Shown piece by piece: positions 46,673-59,200 of a stretch of 64,000 nucleotides of DNA. The stretch is from the NCBI RefSeq assembly GCF_035582795.1, contig NC_134367.1, positions 116,522,062-116,586,061 on the forward strand, read 5' to 3'. This DNA comes from Mycteria americana (taxonomy: Eukaryota > Chordata > Aves > Ciconiiformes > Ciconiidae). Made by a program: the position numbers and the translations under genes. Under the pieces are notes generated by a model. The model was not told the DNA's origin. It worked only from the letters and a program-made list of their open reading frames with translations, and did not search any database. Numbering within the stretch: the first letter of the stretch is position 1; the number at the start of each line of letters is the position of its first letter.

Positions 46673-49600
46673 CTGGGGAGATGCCAGTGGAGGATGACAA
46701 GGGGCTGGCCGAATGGGCGCCCCATGGCTCCAGAAGTGGGGGACCCCTGCTGGGGTCCCAGCCTACCTGGCCGCGAGGTGTCGAGCCTGCGCCTGCTGCA
46801 GGCAGAAGTTGTGGTCAAAGCCATCCAGGCGAAACTTCTCTAAGTGCTTCCCCAGCTCCACAGGCTGCCGGAGATCGAAGCTGGTGCCCAGCACAGAAGC
46901 CACCTCCCCTGGGCAAAGACAACAGCAGTGTCAGCCGCTCACCCACATGCCAGCAAACAGCCATGGCACTGGCCCCTGCGCAGGGTTGAGAACCCTCGCT
47001 TTGGTGAGCTGAGGGTTTTAAGCTGTTTGTGATCCTTGTCTCATTGTGGTGCCCTGCTTCAAGCAAGCTTGCCTTGTGGCCACTGTGACTCAAGCTGGGA
47101 CATCACCACCTTGTCCCCCAGCAGAGCTGGCAGCCTCTGGGGACACTGCTGTGCTTAGCTGGGACAAGGCAAAGCCAAGGAGCCAGAAAACAAGAGGGGG
47201 GGGGGCTTGTGTATGTAACTATACAAGCTAATTAATATGAACCCAAAACTTATTAGCTATTAATATTTATATATGCATAAGATTTATATACATATACTCT
47301 CTCTATAAGTAAATAAATAAATTAATCCTCCCAGATCTCTGTACAAACATCCATGAGATGGCCATGAAGGTGGCCTACCTGCCGGGATGGTGAATATGGG
47401 CTGTACATTGGGACCAGCCCTGCCTCAGGGCATTGTTTCAGGAAAAAAAGGTTTAAGACCGTAAAAACAGCATTTTCTCTCAAGTCTTTTTTTAAGGCCT
47501 GATGTGGGGATGCAGCATCCTGTGATAAAGCTCTTGCAGTGAGAACAACCCTAAGACATACTAAACACAGTGCAAAACACAGCCATCCTAACCCAAAGGC
47601 AAGGGGTTTTGCATGGGGGAGGTGAGGGAGGAAGGGCAGGGGAGGGGATTTTCCCCTAACATCACATTTTTCTACCCCTCTCTAAAGGAAGAGGTTTCCA
47701 AGGGTCAGCAGGCAGCTGCCACTGTTGGGGACGACGGCATGCGGGCATCCCCACCCCACTGGTGGCCCCATGCGCTGTGCTCTGCTCGCTGCAGTCATGC
47801 ACCCAGCTCGGCTGCAGCTCTGCACCAGTCCTGCTCTGCAAACTTTGAGAAACATCAGTCTCCACCTGACAAACAGCACATTTCTGTGGCTTCTGATCCT
47901 ATCTAAAAGGAGTGCATTTACTGTATTCAGCTGTGGGGTGGAAAAACACCTTGAAAAAAAAAAAACATTTTGATTTAGGCACTCACGTAAAATTCAGCAC
48001 CCATTGCACGCGAGGGCTGTCTTTAATAGTTGCACAAATCTCGTCTTCACCCCAGGGCTAAGACTATACACAGTTTTATCAGCTTCAAAGGCTACATTTA
48101 CCCAAAACAACAAGAGGGAACTGCAAAAAGCAGGGGCAGCAAGCTGGCCACAATTAAGATGTGAAACAGCTCCATGGTGAAAGCAGTGGGGAGAAGCAGG
48201 GCAGTGGGTTTGGTACAGCCTTAAGCTCTTCCCTGCCTTGAGCCCAGGCATGACACACCACGCTGAGCAAAAGTTGCCTGGACTGGGAGACCCACTCCTC
48301 CAGGTGCAAGCCGATGCATGCATGAACAGTGGTTTTTGTTCATGAACACAGACGTAACTCTGGTTTTAGCAGATACTTGAGCTAAAAAGCTTTCTTTTTT
48401 TTGCTTTTTAAAGCCTCTCTTCCTCTCCCTCCTGAAGTCAGAAGGTGCATTCAGCAAAGCAGCCCTTCAAGAGCATCAGGGAAACAAGCCCTGCCATTTC
48501 CAGCAGAGCCTACGCTTACCAGAAACTGCCCTGCGGGCTCATGCAGCCCTCGGGCACACATCCCCACCGACACCCAGTTTCTCTTCTGTTGATGCTAGCT
48601 GAGTTCAGGAGCACAGCCTTTCCCGGCATTTATGCCCCAGACTAGGTGCTTGGTGCTCCTGTTACTACTCTGTCCTCCAGAGACCTCTGGCATGGTATGG
48701 CACCCTCGCCTGCCATGGCTCAGCATCTGCACTCTGTAGGCCTCCATTCCTCTAAGCCAGTCAGGCTGGATGAAAAGCCATCATTTAGGAGCAAATCTAG
48801 AAGTCTGCTTTTTTGATTATTTTAATCTATTTCACATTTTTCAAAAATTAAGCCAAATGCAGCTTTTTTTTTTTTAAATAATGTTTTTCATTCTTAAAAA
48901 CAATAAAACTTGGTATCAGATTAATTTAGCAATTAGATCAACTCTTACTGCAACTCAGCACAGTCACTTACACTAAATGAAAAGGGGGTGTTGGAGCAGC
49001 ACGGTGGGAGGGTTGGAGTCAAGCCACCCAGAGCAAGATGCCCCCTTGTTAGCAGTGGGACCACTGCTGAGTGCATGTGTTTGGTGCTGGCTCTCCTGTG
49101 GGTACGGGGAATGTGTTCCCTGTCCCAGCTTGTTCAGATTATTTAACTTGGCAGCTTGATTGTTTATGGGGATGAACAGAGTGGAAGTGGTGGGGAAAAA
49201 AAAAAGAAAACTAGAAAGCCCTGTTTTCTCCTTTTCACCCCCTGAATCAAGACCAGGTGCAAGAGGCTGCCAGCTCACTTCTCCGTGCTGAGGCTGGAGA
49301 CAGCAGCAATACCACCTTTGTTTAATTAACCTGCTTAGCATGCAAAACATGCTGTTTTCCTTAACTGGCTTTCCTCTTTTAGCCATGCAGGACATTAAAG
49401 ACAGGAAAGAAAAGTGTTGGTTTTGTGTCTTCAGCCTCCCAGCCAGTAGCACCAGCTCTCCTGTCCCGAAGAGGGGACTTATGGCTCAGCTCTTGCAGAG
49501 GACGATGCTGGGGTCCCAAGCACCAGAGATCCCAGCAGCTCTAGAGCTCAGTGCTGGGCCTGGGAGCTGCCCTCCATATCAGGGAGTCTTACCATATCCT

Positions 49601-52600
49601 GGTGTGCCATTGCATTTATCAACAGCAGCCCTGTGCCTGGAGCATGCTGCTTGCATCTCCCACATTTTACTGAGGCTTAAGAAATGAATTCTCCTGCTTT
49701 CTGTGGACTTTGAGCATGGGCTGATCTTTTGGAAATAAGATCTATGGAAGTAAGACCTTGACATCACATGGAAAATCCTGGTAGAGAAGTATGATAAAGC
49801 CGAACACTGCTGGAGGAAGCAAAGCAGGCAAACCCCAAGCCAATCCCAGCTCCCAAAGTGCTGAGTGACCCTCTCTGGTGGCTCCACTGGCCTTGAGAAC
49901 AATGGATTGGCCTGCAGGGAAATGCTGGCCAAACAGGTCTGGAGGGACATGCTTTGGTCCTGTATCATAGGTAGCTTGCCTCCTGAATGGGCCCCTTGGA
50001 CCCATGTTGCAGCCTTGGATTCCACTTGCCTCTGGCCCCATGTCCTGCTGCTCCTGCCTGCACCCCCTGGATGGACCCTGGTCCGCCCCCTCTCCAGGTC
50101 TGTGGCTGGTGATGGACCCTGTTACCAGCATCTGGTTCTGCCCACTCTGTTCAGGTGCTGTGGGACTGTGCCCATGGGTGAGGGTCTTGCTGTGCCTGGG
50201 GTCCCCTGGGTCCTGGTGTGTCCCCCCTTGCCGGGCAGTGCTGTTCCCCGATACCCACAAACACTCATCTGTAAAACCGCCTCCACCATGTGCCATGGAT
50301 GTCACACCACTCACCAGTAGGGATCTTGGTGTCGTCCACAGGCAGGTAGGAATCTGCTTCAATAGAAATCTCGTGGTCATAGATATCCGGTGAGCCCTGC
50401 AGGAGGATGGGAAATACTGGGATTCCTGCTGCGGCCCTTCCACCATTTGAGCAGCCCTAAGCACACCTGGGAAGTGACTGCCCACGGTGGTGCTACAGCT
50501 GATCTGGTAGTGCCTGGAGGACCTCCTGGCCATCATCCCACCTTGACCCTGGGCACAGGACAAAGGTACCAGCACAGGCAAAAACCTGCATGGGACCAAG
50601 GAGCTGTAAATCCTGCAGGGCTGAGACTATCAGTCTGAACTTGTACCTCACCAAGCACTACCACCCTGCAGATCGACTAGGTAAAACATGCTGGTTGCTG
50701 AGCACACAGCAGCAAAAGGGGAAGGAAGCAAGCAAGCGTGGGGAAGCGGAACCCATCCTCCTGTCTCATCTCCTGCAGCACAGGCGGTTGCGCTCCTCTT
50801 CCTCTCCCGCAGCCTCGGGGATGCTAGCAGAGAACCTGCTGGGCTGGAAGGGGAGCGGTATCAAAGCTGAGCCTGCACATTACTGTCTAATCTGAGCAGC
50901 AATTTCATGCCCAAAGGTCTCTCGTTCCTCTGGAAACACACCTGAGTTGCATGCTGTAGGTGTTGATATTACTGTACCGCTGGCAGGACAAACAGAGGGT
51001 AAACTAACTGCACAGCCATTATTAGGGCAGTAGCCTGAGCAGACCTCCTGCATGGAGGGGCTGGGATGTCTCTCACTAACACTTTTAAGGGTCTTTGTCT
51101 CATGTCCAAGTGTGACTGCACTGTCCCATCCTATTGCTCTGCCCAGCAACATTTTATTTCCCAGATCCTTTTTCTCCAAGCCTAGTTATTAACAGGGTGA
51201 GACTAAAATGCACGTGCAATACTGTGCCCGTCTAGTTGGCAGGACCCTGTGTGGGAGCACTCTGCACCCTGCTACGGCCCCACTCTGCAAACTTGGCCCC
51301 CTCACATTCCCTTTTCATGATGTTTCTCCTCTTTGACCTGGGTATTTTGGTGCTGCACTGACTCTGGCTGGCACTACAGGCCCTGATCTCAGCTGCACCA
51401 TCCATGCAAGGGTTCAGTATGCTGTCTCAGAAGCGCCAACAAAGGACAGCTAAGAAATGCCAGTCTATCACTAGGGCATGCCAGTTCTGCACCTCCTTTG
51501 TAATCCTTCTGAGGGACCAGGAGAGACTGAAACTCCCCAATTACACAAAAAAGGAAAGTTAATATTCATGATGGGATGTCTCTGTTCATGACACACTGGA
51601 ATAATGCGTCGTCAGTTGAGGTCTATGTCATTCAGTTCTGTCCCAGCTTGTTGGCTGCATGCAGCCTGTGATGCATAGAGACAACCCCCATCACTGTGTC
51701 CCCAGAAGCATGCTGTGTCCCCAGACCAGCATGTTAGTCCCAATGATCCCATGGGAAGCCCATGGATCATCCCGTGGGTCCCCAGGCTTTCTTCCCCTGC
51801 ACAGTGTCCCTCCACAGGATTCATCTCACCATGGTTACCTGCCCTGCGAGGTTGAAGTATGCATGGTTTGTCAGGTTGATGGGTGTTGTCTTGCTGGTCT
51901 GGGCTCGATAGTTGATGGCCAGCTCCCCACCGCTGAGTGTGTAGGTCACCCAGACTTTCAGGTCACCGGGGTAGCCTTCCTCACCATCGGGGCTGAGCCG
52001 GAAGAAGCAGATGCCATTCTGGAGGACCCGGGGGCTCCAGAGAACCTGTAAGGAGTGTGCTGTTGATGGGGTAGTCATGGGAAACATGTTGCCCTTCTCT
52101 CCTGCCCCAGGCTGGGCTGAACCCAGGAACAAAAGGTACTCAAGGAATGATGCACTGAAAAAAAGGTTTTTTCAATCATCTTTCCTGCTCTTACTCCTAG
52201 AAGAAGAAGAAAAAAAAAGCCCAAACAATATTTTTCTCCCTATGAAGGACTAAAAAACAATATCCCCTTGTTGAAAAAGAAAAAGGGAAGTGGGAGAAAA
52301 CACAAGCAGCAACCTGCTCTTGGTCAGCCAGGGCCAGGAGCGGGGAACAAGTTTTCCAATGAGCAGCCAGACAAATGAGGCAGTTTGCTTTGGTGAGTGT
52401 CTGTCCCAGCCTGTGTTACTCCATGCCTAAGAGGGTCCACGTGTTTGACTTTTGCCCTGCAGCTGGACTTATTCCTCCTCCCATGGATCTCCTGGTGTGC
52501 CACATCACCTCAACAAGCTGTCGCCCTTCCGTCAGCTAACTGGGGGCTGGCTTCTAGGACACACTGGGAGCTCCTGCTTAGGGGCTGGGGTTGGGTTAAA

Positions 52601-55600
52601 TAGTACCAGATGTATTGCCAGAAACATCCACACATCAGTGCTGATCCAGAGAACTGGGACCTCTCTGTTTCTTGCCCCTGCCAGAGACCAGGGCTCTGCT
52701 TGGAGTCGAACCTGCTGGTGAGTGAAGCAAGCCAGCACACTGTAAATTTAGCTGCCCAGACAGCCTGTTTGACCCTGGCCATGGACCTGATGCTAAGCAG
52801 ATATCTCAGCGCCTTGCAGGACGGATGTGCAACAAGAGGTGAGGTGCCCAGTTTCTGGAGCTTTGCATCTACCTGAGGAATAGTTACTGTCTAATCAAAG
52901 AGGACAGATCTAGGGGCAGGGGCCAGATAATGCTTTTGAGATGACCCCTTTCATGTCCTATGCAAAGATCACTAACTCGGGGCACTTGTGAGAAGCCAAC
53001 ATTTTCACGAAACACGGGAAGTGAGAGTGCCGAATAAGATAACCAGGCTGCAGAGCAGGTCCTCCTGCATCAAATGCAGTTTGACTGCAACTCCCACTGC
53101 TGTGGCATGCTGTGGTTTTATATATGAGTTTCTATTTAAGCTCTTTGAAGAAAAAGCTATTAAAGGCCAGTAAGCATACAGATATCACTATTTTTTAAAG
53201 CTAAGAGGGTTATTTTCTAAAGTCCCCCAGTAGCATGGTCAGATATTGCTGCCACGTAAGTGTGGCTGCAAGCTTCCTTGTCGTCTAACCACGTGCTGAC
53301 CACAGCACCGAGATCTGCATGATAAGGAAAAAATGACAAGATGGCCAAGAGGCTGACCACAGGTCTCTGCACAGTGACTGTTACCTGGCTGGAGGGGGTC
53401 TTGAGCAGGTGCTTGAGTGTGTCCCATGGGCCAGAGGACACAAAGCCCTGGCTGGGAGGTGTCACTGCCTTGTCCCCACCAAGCTGGCATGCCTTCAGCA
53501 AACAGGGGGAAGAAGCAGGAGAAGAGACCACATCCCCCGTCTGCAGAAGACAGCCTGGAAGCCCTGGGTGCAAAGGAGTTCATGTTTTCAGCCCCAGCTC
53601 ACAGGGGGTCAGGGTGTATAAACCAAATTGTCCTCTTTGTGGTTACAACAGCAAAGTCACCCCAGTGCTCCCTTTTTTCTAAGGCTGCTGAGGAGCATTT
53701 GATCCTGATCTGATGCCAGTTCACACTGCGCTTCCCAGAAGTGAGCTTTTTTCCAGACACTCTGACTTTTGCCCCATCAGCCTGGGTATCCTTTCATGAA
53801 ACAAAACATTAACCCAGGAAAGCAGCTGCACCAGCGCATTCACATGTGTTCCTCTGGGGAAATGGTGGATCAGCTACTTGGTGGTTACAAATGCATCTGA
53901 TCCAACAAACCCCAAGGCTTCAGGAAAGCAGAGATTTCTGAGCCTGCTATGCAATCAGAAGGGTTACCAGCAAGGCTTTCAAGAGAGGAGATGCTCCGCT
54001 GCTCCTACCACTTGTAGCACACGGATGGTATCTGGACTTCAGCAGCAACTCTTGGGAAAGATAGGAAAGGTTGAGTGCCCTGAAGCCAGGGTAAAGCTAT
54101 TTTATCTCAGATCACAGGGAGATCACAAGGAAGGCCTAGGGAGGGGACACAGAGATGCTGGGGCATTTTACAGGCCTGATCTAGTCACCCACTGCTGTGA
54201 GTCAGAGTGAGAGCCCAGGGTATGCTGTCACTGGGATGAAAGCAGCACCAAAGGGGGTAATGCAATAACCACACTGAACCCACAGAACCGTCCTGCTCTC
54301 CCCATACTTGGGAGTGCTATCAAAAGCAAGCAGCAATGATATTCAGTTTCTGCAAACCCAGAACCTTCTGACTCTGGGAGGAGCTATGGGTGGGTAACAA
54401 CCTTGAAGCCGCAGGTGCAAATGAGTCTGCATGGATCACTGTTCCCGAGGAAACTTCCTTTGGGCACTGGGACAACTACAGCACCCACTCCGGGCGGTGC
54501 GGCTGGCGCCTCAGGAGCCTCCATCGTGCATGAGACTGGGTCCTCACTGTCATGTCCCAACCCAGGATCTGCAGGAGCAGCACCTCGCCCCCATCAGACA
54601 ACCCCGTCAGAACTGGGCTCATGAGGCCTCAGGGCTGCAGTAATGCAGAGGAAGCACAGCAACCCTCTGCATGGCATCCAAGGATGACATAACTGAGCCT
54701 TGCTAAGCCACCTGGGCAAAGACAAGCCAACCCAGCAGCTCACAGGGTCTCACTTCCCCCCATTCCTGCACTCACAGCACCTTTTGGGAGCTGATTCAAC
54801 TCAATAACCACCAGAAAACCCTACAGGGTCAGGAGTGAAGACATCTTATCCTCTTGCCACAACTCCACAGGCTGTGTGCCAGAGGACACTGGGACCCGCC
54901 AGCCTGATTTTCACCTTGTCAAATCCCCTGGCTCCTCCGTGCAGGCTGTTGGGCCCATTGTTGAGGAACAGCTGATACTCCTTCCCATCTACAGTGAACC
55001 TCCCCTTTGCAATCCTGTTGGCAACACGCCCCACGATGGTGCCGAAGAAGGGATGCTTCCTTGTGTAACCTGCCCAGAAAAACAACGCACGGTTAAACGG
55101 AAGGATTGGGAGAGGATGGGTGGTCTCCAGGTATGCTTATGGACTCAGATGTGTCTCCCTCTGCTTCCCCCCAGTACTAAATAGGTGACTGCAGTCCTGG
55201 TGTTTCACACGACACACAGCTCGCTAGTCATGCATATCTTTGATTAAAATAGCCTGATGGGATCTTGTATTCTTTGCAAATTTGCAGAAAAGGCCTCTGT
55301 CACTGCTGGTCAAACTGTGACACAGAGCCACCCCGTTAAGAGGGGCACACTACAACCTGGAGCCACCAGTGTCCTTGTTCCCTGTCCAACACTGAGCCCA
55401 GGACAGGCAGCAGGAGTTGTATTTATTCAGCCTGCGGTTTGGAGGGGACCCTTAGAAGCAGATCATGCAGTGTCGCAATAAACAAGAAAATGCCGGTTAA
55501 GTTGCCCAATTGTTTTTTTTAAAATTTTTTTTTAAAAGAAACAGATTTAGACCCACCTTCCAAAGTGTCAAAGCCTAGGACAACATCTGAAAACTCCCCA

Positions 55601-55752
55601 TCCCTGCCTTTCATCTCCAGAGCGGCGATTATGCACCCTAAGGACAGGATCTCCACTTTCACGCTGTCTGACTTTAAGACGAACTTTTCCACCACTCCTC
55701 CTCCTTCCTCCTGGGGCATCTGCCCGAACACCTCTCTCTTCACTTCTGTCAT
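46405..55752 (-). CDS. GALM: GALM, galactose mutarotase (aldose 1-epimerase), 349 aa
   Basis: Six exons: 55557-55752 (ATG at 55752), 54915-55069, 51839-52045, 50315-50396, 46767-46908 and 46405-46672 (TGA 46405-46407). GT-AG junctions and phases are consistent; the total of 1,050 nt gives 349 residues against 342 remembered for human. The cytosolic enzyme interconverts alpha- and beta-D-galactose (and glucose) at the entry to the Leloir pathway. Active-site positions are kept: H in NSLHGG, H in [10 protein letters not shown] in GFDHNFCL and the catalytic-base E in [10 protein letters not shown]. The oddity is the C-terminus. After NWPDAINKV the reading departs from the usual PPVLLRPGEEYDHTTWFKFSVA type, and the usual stop position reads TTA, adding a few codons. 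Paired indels are the likely cause. The rest of the enzyme looks functional. Confidence 0.93.
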
Positions 55753-56200
55753 TGCTCCCCAAAACCTCGCCCCGGCACTGCTGGCAGGAGCTGCGGCCCC
55801 ACCAGGGAAGGACGCTCAGCAGGAAGCAATGGTGGCCGGGAGCAGAGCAAATACTGTTCTAGAGAGCAGTCATAAAAATCACATGATTGCCTTTCAGCAT
55901 TGGGAGGAGTTACACTGTGCATCGGCTACTCCCCACCACCCCGGCTTGGCGGACGGCAGGCCAGCAAGCAGCCGCGCAGCCGCGGAGCCGCGGAGGGATG
56001 TGGTGGAGCGTGGAGAGGTGCTGGGGGCTTTCACCTGAGGGCAGCAGCCCTCTGGGCTCTGGTTGGCTGGAGGTGGCGGAGGAAAGAGGGAAGGATGCCG
56101 AAAAGAGGGAGCAAGGCTGCGAGTGCTCAGGCTTGTGCTGCTGGGGCCAGGCAGTGCAGCTGCCAGCCTGCACGTTTGGGTTTTCGGAGGATAGAGCATC
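55753..56200 (-). promoter_or_regulatory. GALM: Probable GALM promoter region
   Basis: A moderately CpG-rich, GC-rich block directly upstream of the GALM start codon. The ATG has a purine (g) at -3. No TATA box was noticed. The four overlapping ORFs here are not convincing genes. Confidence 0.45.
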
Positions 56201-59200
56201 ACTGCCACCAGCTCTTCTCCCCCACTTTCATTACCCTGCCACAGCTTTCATGGCCCTTGCAAAGTACGACATGACAAAATGCTGTTTTCTCCCTTTACGC
56301 CCCTCCCTTAGCCCCTCCACAAGAGGCACAAGGCAGCTCCAACAGCGCCTGCTGATGGACCTGTAAATTGGGCTCAGGGCGTTTGCTGGCCAGGTGTTAT
56401 TCTCAAAGTCATGTTCACGTGGCCCTGACCCGGACTCCATTAAAAATCATCATATTTTGAAATACTGACTTCTCCTGTCTGTCTCAGGTCTTTGCAGGCA
56501 ATTTCAGTCTGTGGGAATACCCTAGCAACATTTAAGTAACGTGTGTGCACATTTTGACATCTCTTGGTAAGGCTCAAGTGCAAGGCGAAAGAACTTAGCT
56601 ACAATTTGATATTGTTACATTTTTAGGGGGCCCGTTTTCGGAAATTGTTCAAAGAACCAATAATTCCAAGAAGTGCCACCAAAAACCCTCAATCAATCAA
56701 CCAGTGGTTGCTAAATATTAATTTCCAACACAGCAATCACCTTTAGACAAGACAAACTGCGGATTTCAAGCCAACAGAGAAACAAAACCTCCTGCCCGGG
56801 GCTGAGCAAAGTGGTTTTGAAACCTGCGCTTCTTTGTTAACAGTGGCCTCGTGTTTGCAGTGTAACACAAACGGCTGTTCCTGTGTTTCCTTCTGCACAT
56901 TCACAACTAGTGCTCTCTATCTGCAAACAATATTGCAAGTAAACGTGCTTTTTACTGCCCATCAGTACCACCTCCCATTTGAAATAGGCCGGGGAGCAGT
57001 ACAAACTTGGTTTGGAGCAAGGAAGGCTTCTGGCATGTGGAAGAGAGGGCAGCCGCATTTATAACTTATTCATGAAGTGTTTTCATGTGCAAAGCATTCC
57101 AAGAAGCTCACTCCTTAGCACCTTGGCTCCCTCAACACCTCTCTCTTAACGTGCTTCTCCAGCCATAGGAAGCATTTCTGGTTTGCAAAGACAGGTTTTC
57201 AGTAAGGTGTGGTTTTTTAACACAACAGGAGCTGCCATTTTGATTTACTTCTCTAATTCATACCAGAGAAGGTTCAGATCCAACTGTTTGTCTGATATAA
57301 TAGTCGTCATGCACACTCTTTCATTTTCCCACATACCTTCACAGATGCAAGATCATTGAAACCCCAGTGACATCTAAGACTGTGCAGGTGCAAAAGCAAT
57401 ACCACAGACAAATCTGTTCATGCACCATCCACCCAATTTTCAAGCTGACAGATAAACCAGAAAAGAAACCAACTTGCACAAGACTGAATCTTGCCAAAAC
57501 AGTAAGGGCAGTAATGTCAGCTTCAGGATTTGAGCAAGGTATTTCAAGAGTCCTGCTTCATTACCCAGAGGATTTCTCATAGTTCGCCTTTGCATGTGTC
57601 CTACCGGTGCCCTCTGGCGAATGGGGGAGGCAGACAAGGGGAAGAGGCAGGATACAAAGGAGTTGTGTTCAGCATCTCACTACACTGGCTTTTCTTTTTG
57701 GTTATTCCTGGTCATTTGGTCATTTTTAAGAGAGAGTTTGTTTCAGGCCTTATTCACTGTGGCACTGAGTTTTGCTTACAGTGAGGATCAAATGCAAGCT
57801 CCTTGCATTTTTCTCTTCTTTTTTCCCAGAAGAAAACCACAGTACCGGGCCTGAACATGCTTGACATTGGCAGCAGGGCACTACCACAGCTGGTGAGTAT
57901 TCAGAAAAGCTTGCTGCACATCTCCAAGACTTTGGTTTCACTTCTCTGCCTTGTGGCTCTGCACAAGTAGCTGGGCAGTGCACTAACTCCCTTCTCCGTA
58001 TCTCCTCTCACTCTCACCAAAAAGGTACTGCAGCAGCCTTTTGCAACCCAAACCCCAAAATGTTTGTGAGGAACAAGGATTTATCCACTCTGTCACAGCC
58101 AGTGACCCTGCAGATATAGCAGAGGCATGGCATGGAGGCAAGTTACGTGCTGGCCAGAAGCCTGGCCCCAGCTCCAGGTGGGGGGCAACCAGGCAAACAA
58201 ATTTCTGTTTTACTAAACAAAGGCAAACTGGGAAGTCAGCCTGTGAGTGAATGGTCCTGTCTTTCCCCTACCAAACTGCTAATAAAAAGGCACACTGTGA
58301 AAAAGAACAGTTTGGGGCTTTTTTTTGAGAGGGAGCCCTTTAATGCACTGTCAACTACTGTCAGAAAATAAACTTGTTACGAGAAGAATTACAGAGGAGA
58401 ATTTATCTCCCTGTGATCAGCAGCTTGGAAATTCCAGGTGCCTGTGGGGCAGCTACTGTTTTACAAGGCAGAAGTGAGGCATCAGATTTTACACATGCTT
58501 GTGCTATTTTCTTACGGTTACTTCATTTTTGTGCTTTTTTCAGATGTTTTTCTTTAATCCAAAATAAAGTGACTTTGGTTAAAAGGCTACAGTCAGCCAA
58601 AACTCTCTGTTGTGCAGTACCTGCTATCACAAGATCCTTTTTTGGTTGGTCCTAAGGCACTTCTGTAATAAATTACATCACTACACTTCCTTCCTTAATT
58701 TTGTCTTTATTTTAAATCCAGCTGTGATTTTCAGTTTATTCTGGACCCAGAGCAAGACTTTAGGACTCAACTGATGAAAAAAAATCTTAAAAGGCAATTC
58801 AGGTTTGTGAAGGGACATGTTGTGCTCACCTACAGGATCCAACTCTGTTCTGAGTTACCCAGATTCACAACCCCCATTTTCGTCAGAGCTGCCTTGTGTA
58901 ATGGAGGAAGAGTGTGATGTTAATGCCACTCACCATCCTTGAGATAGGTGACATGTCTATATCTGCTCTGTGGGGAATCTTTGGACAGTATTCCTGGGCC
59001 AGGTTGCTTGGACGAGATCTCCTGTTTTGGGGAACCTAGGCTATTTGTTTCAGCACCATGAAGTGGTGCAGCTTTGCACACAGAGCCCAGAAACAATCAA
59101 ACTGTTATTACACCAGTGGCATTTTGATTTGAAGGTGACAGAGACACTCCAAATGCTGTAATACTTAAGCAATGGCCAATGATTACAGTTTGCTGTTGCC

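Noticed and set aside
49742-50599. 285-codon ORF on the minus strand
   Set aside because: It runs through GALM exon 4 (50315-50396) and its introns out of register with the true exon boundaries; no similarity outside the exon.
55565-56038. 157-codon ORF on the plus strand antisense to GALM exon 1
   Set aside because: Explained as the opposite strand of GALM exon 1 and its GC-rich promoter.
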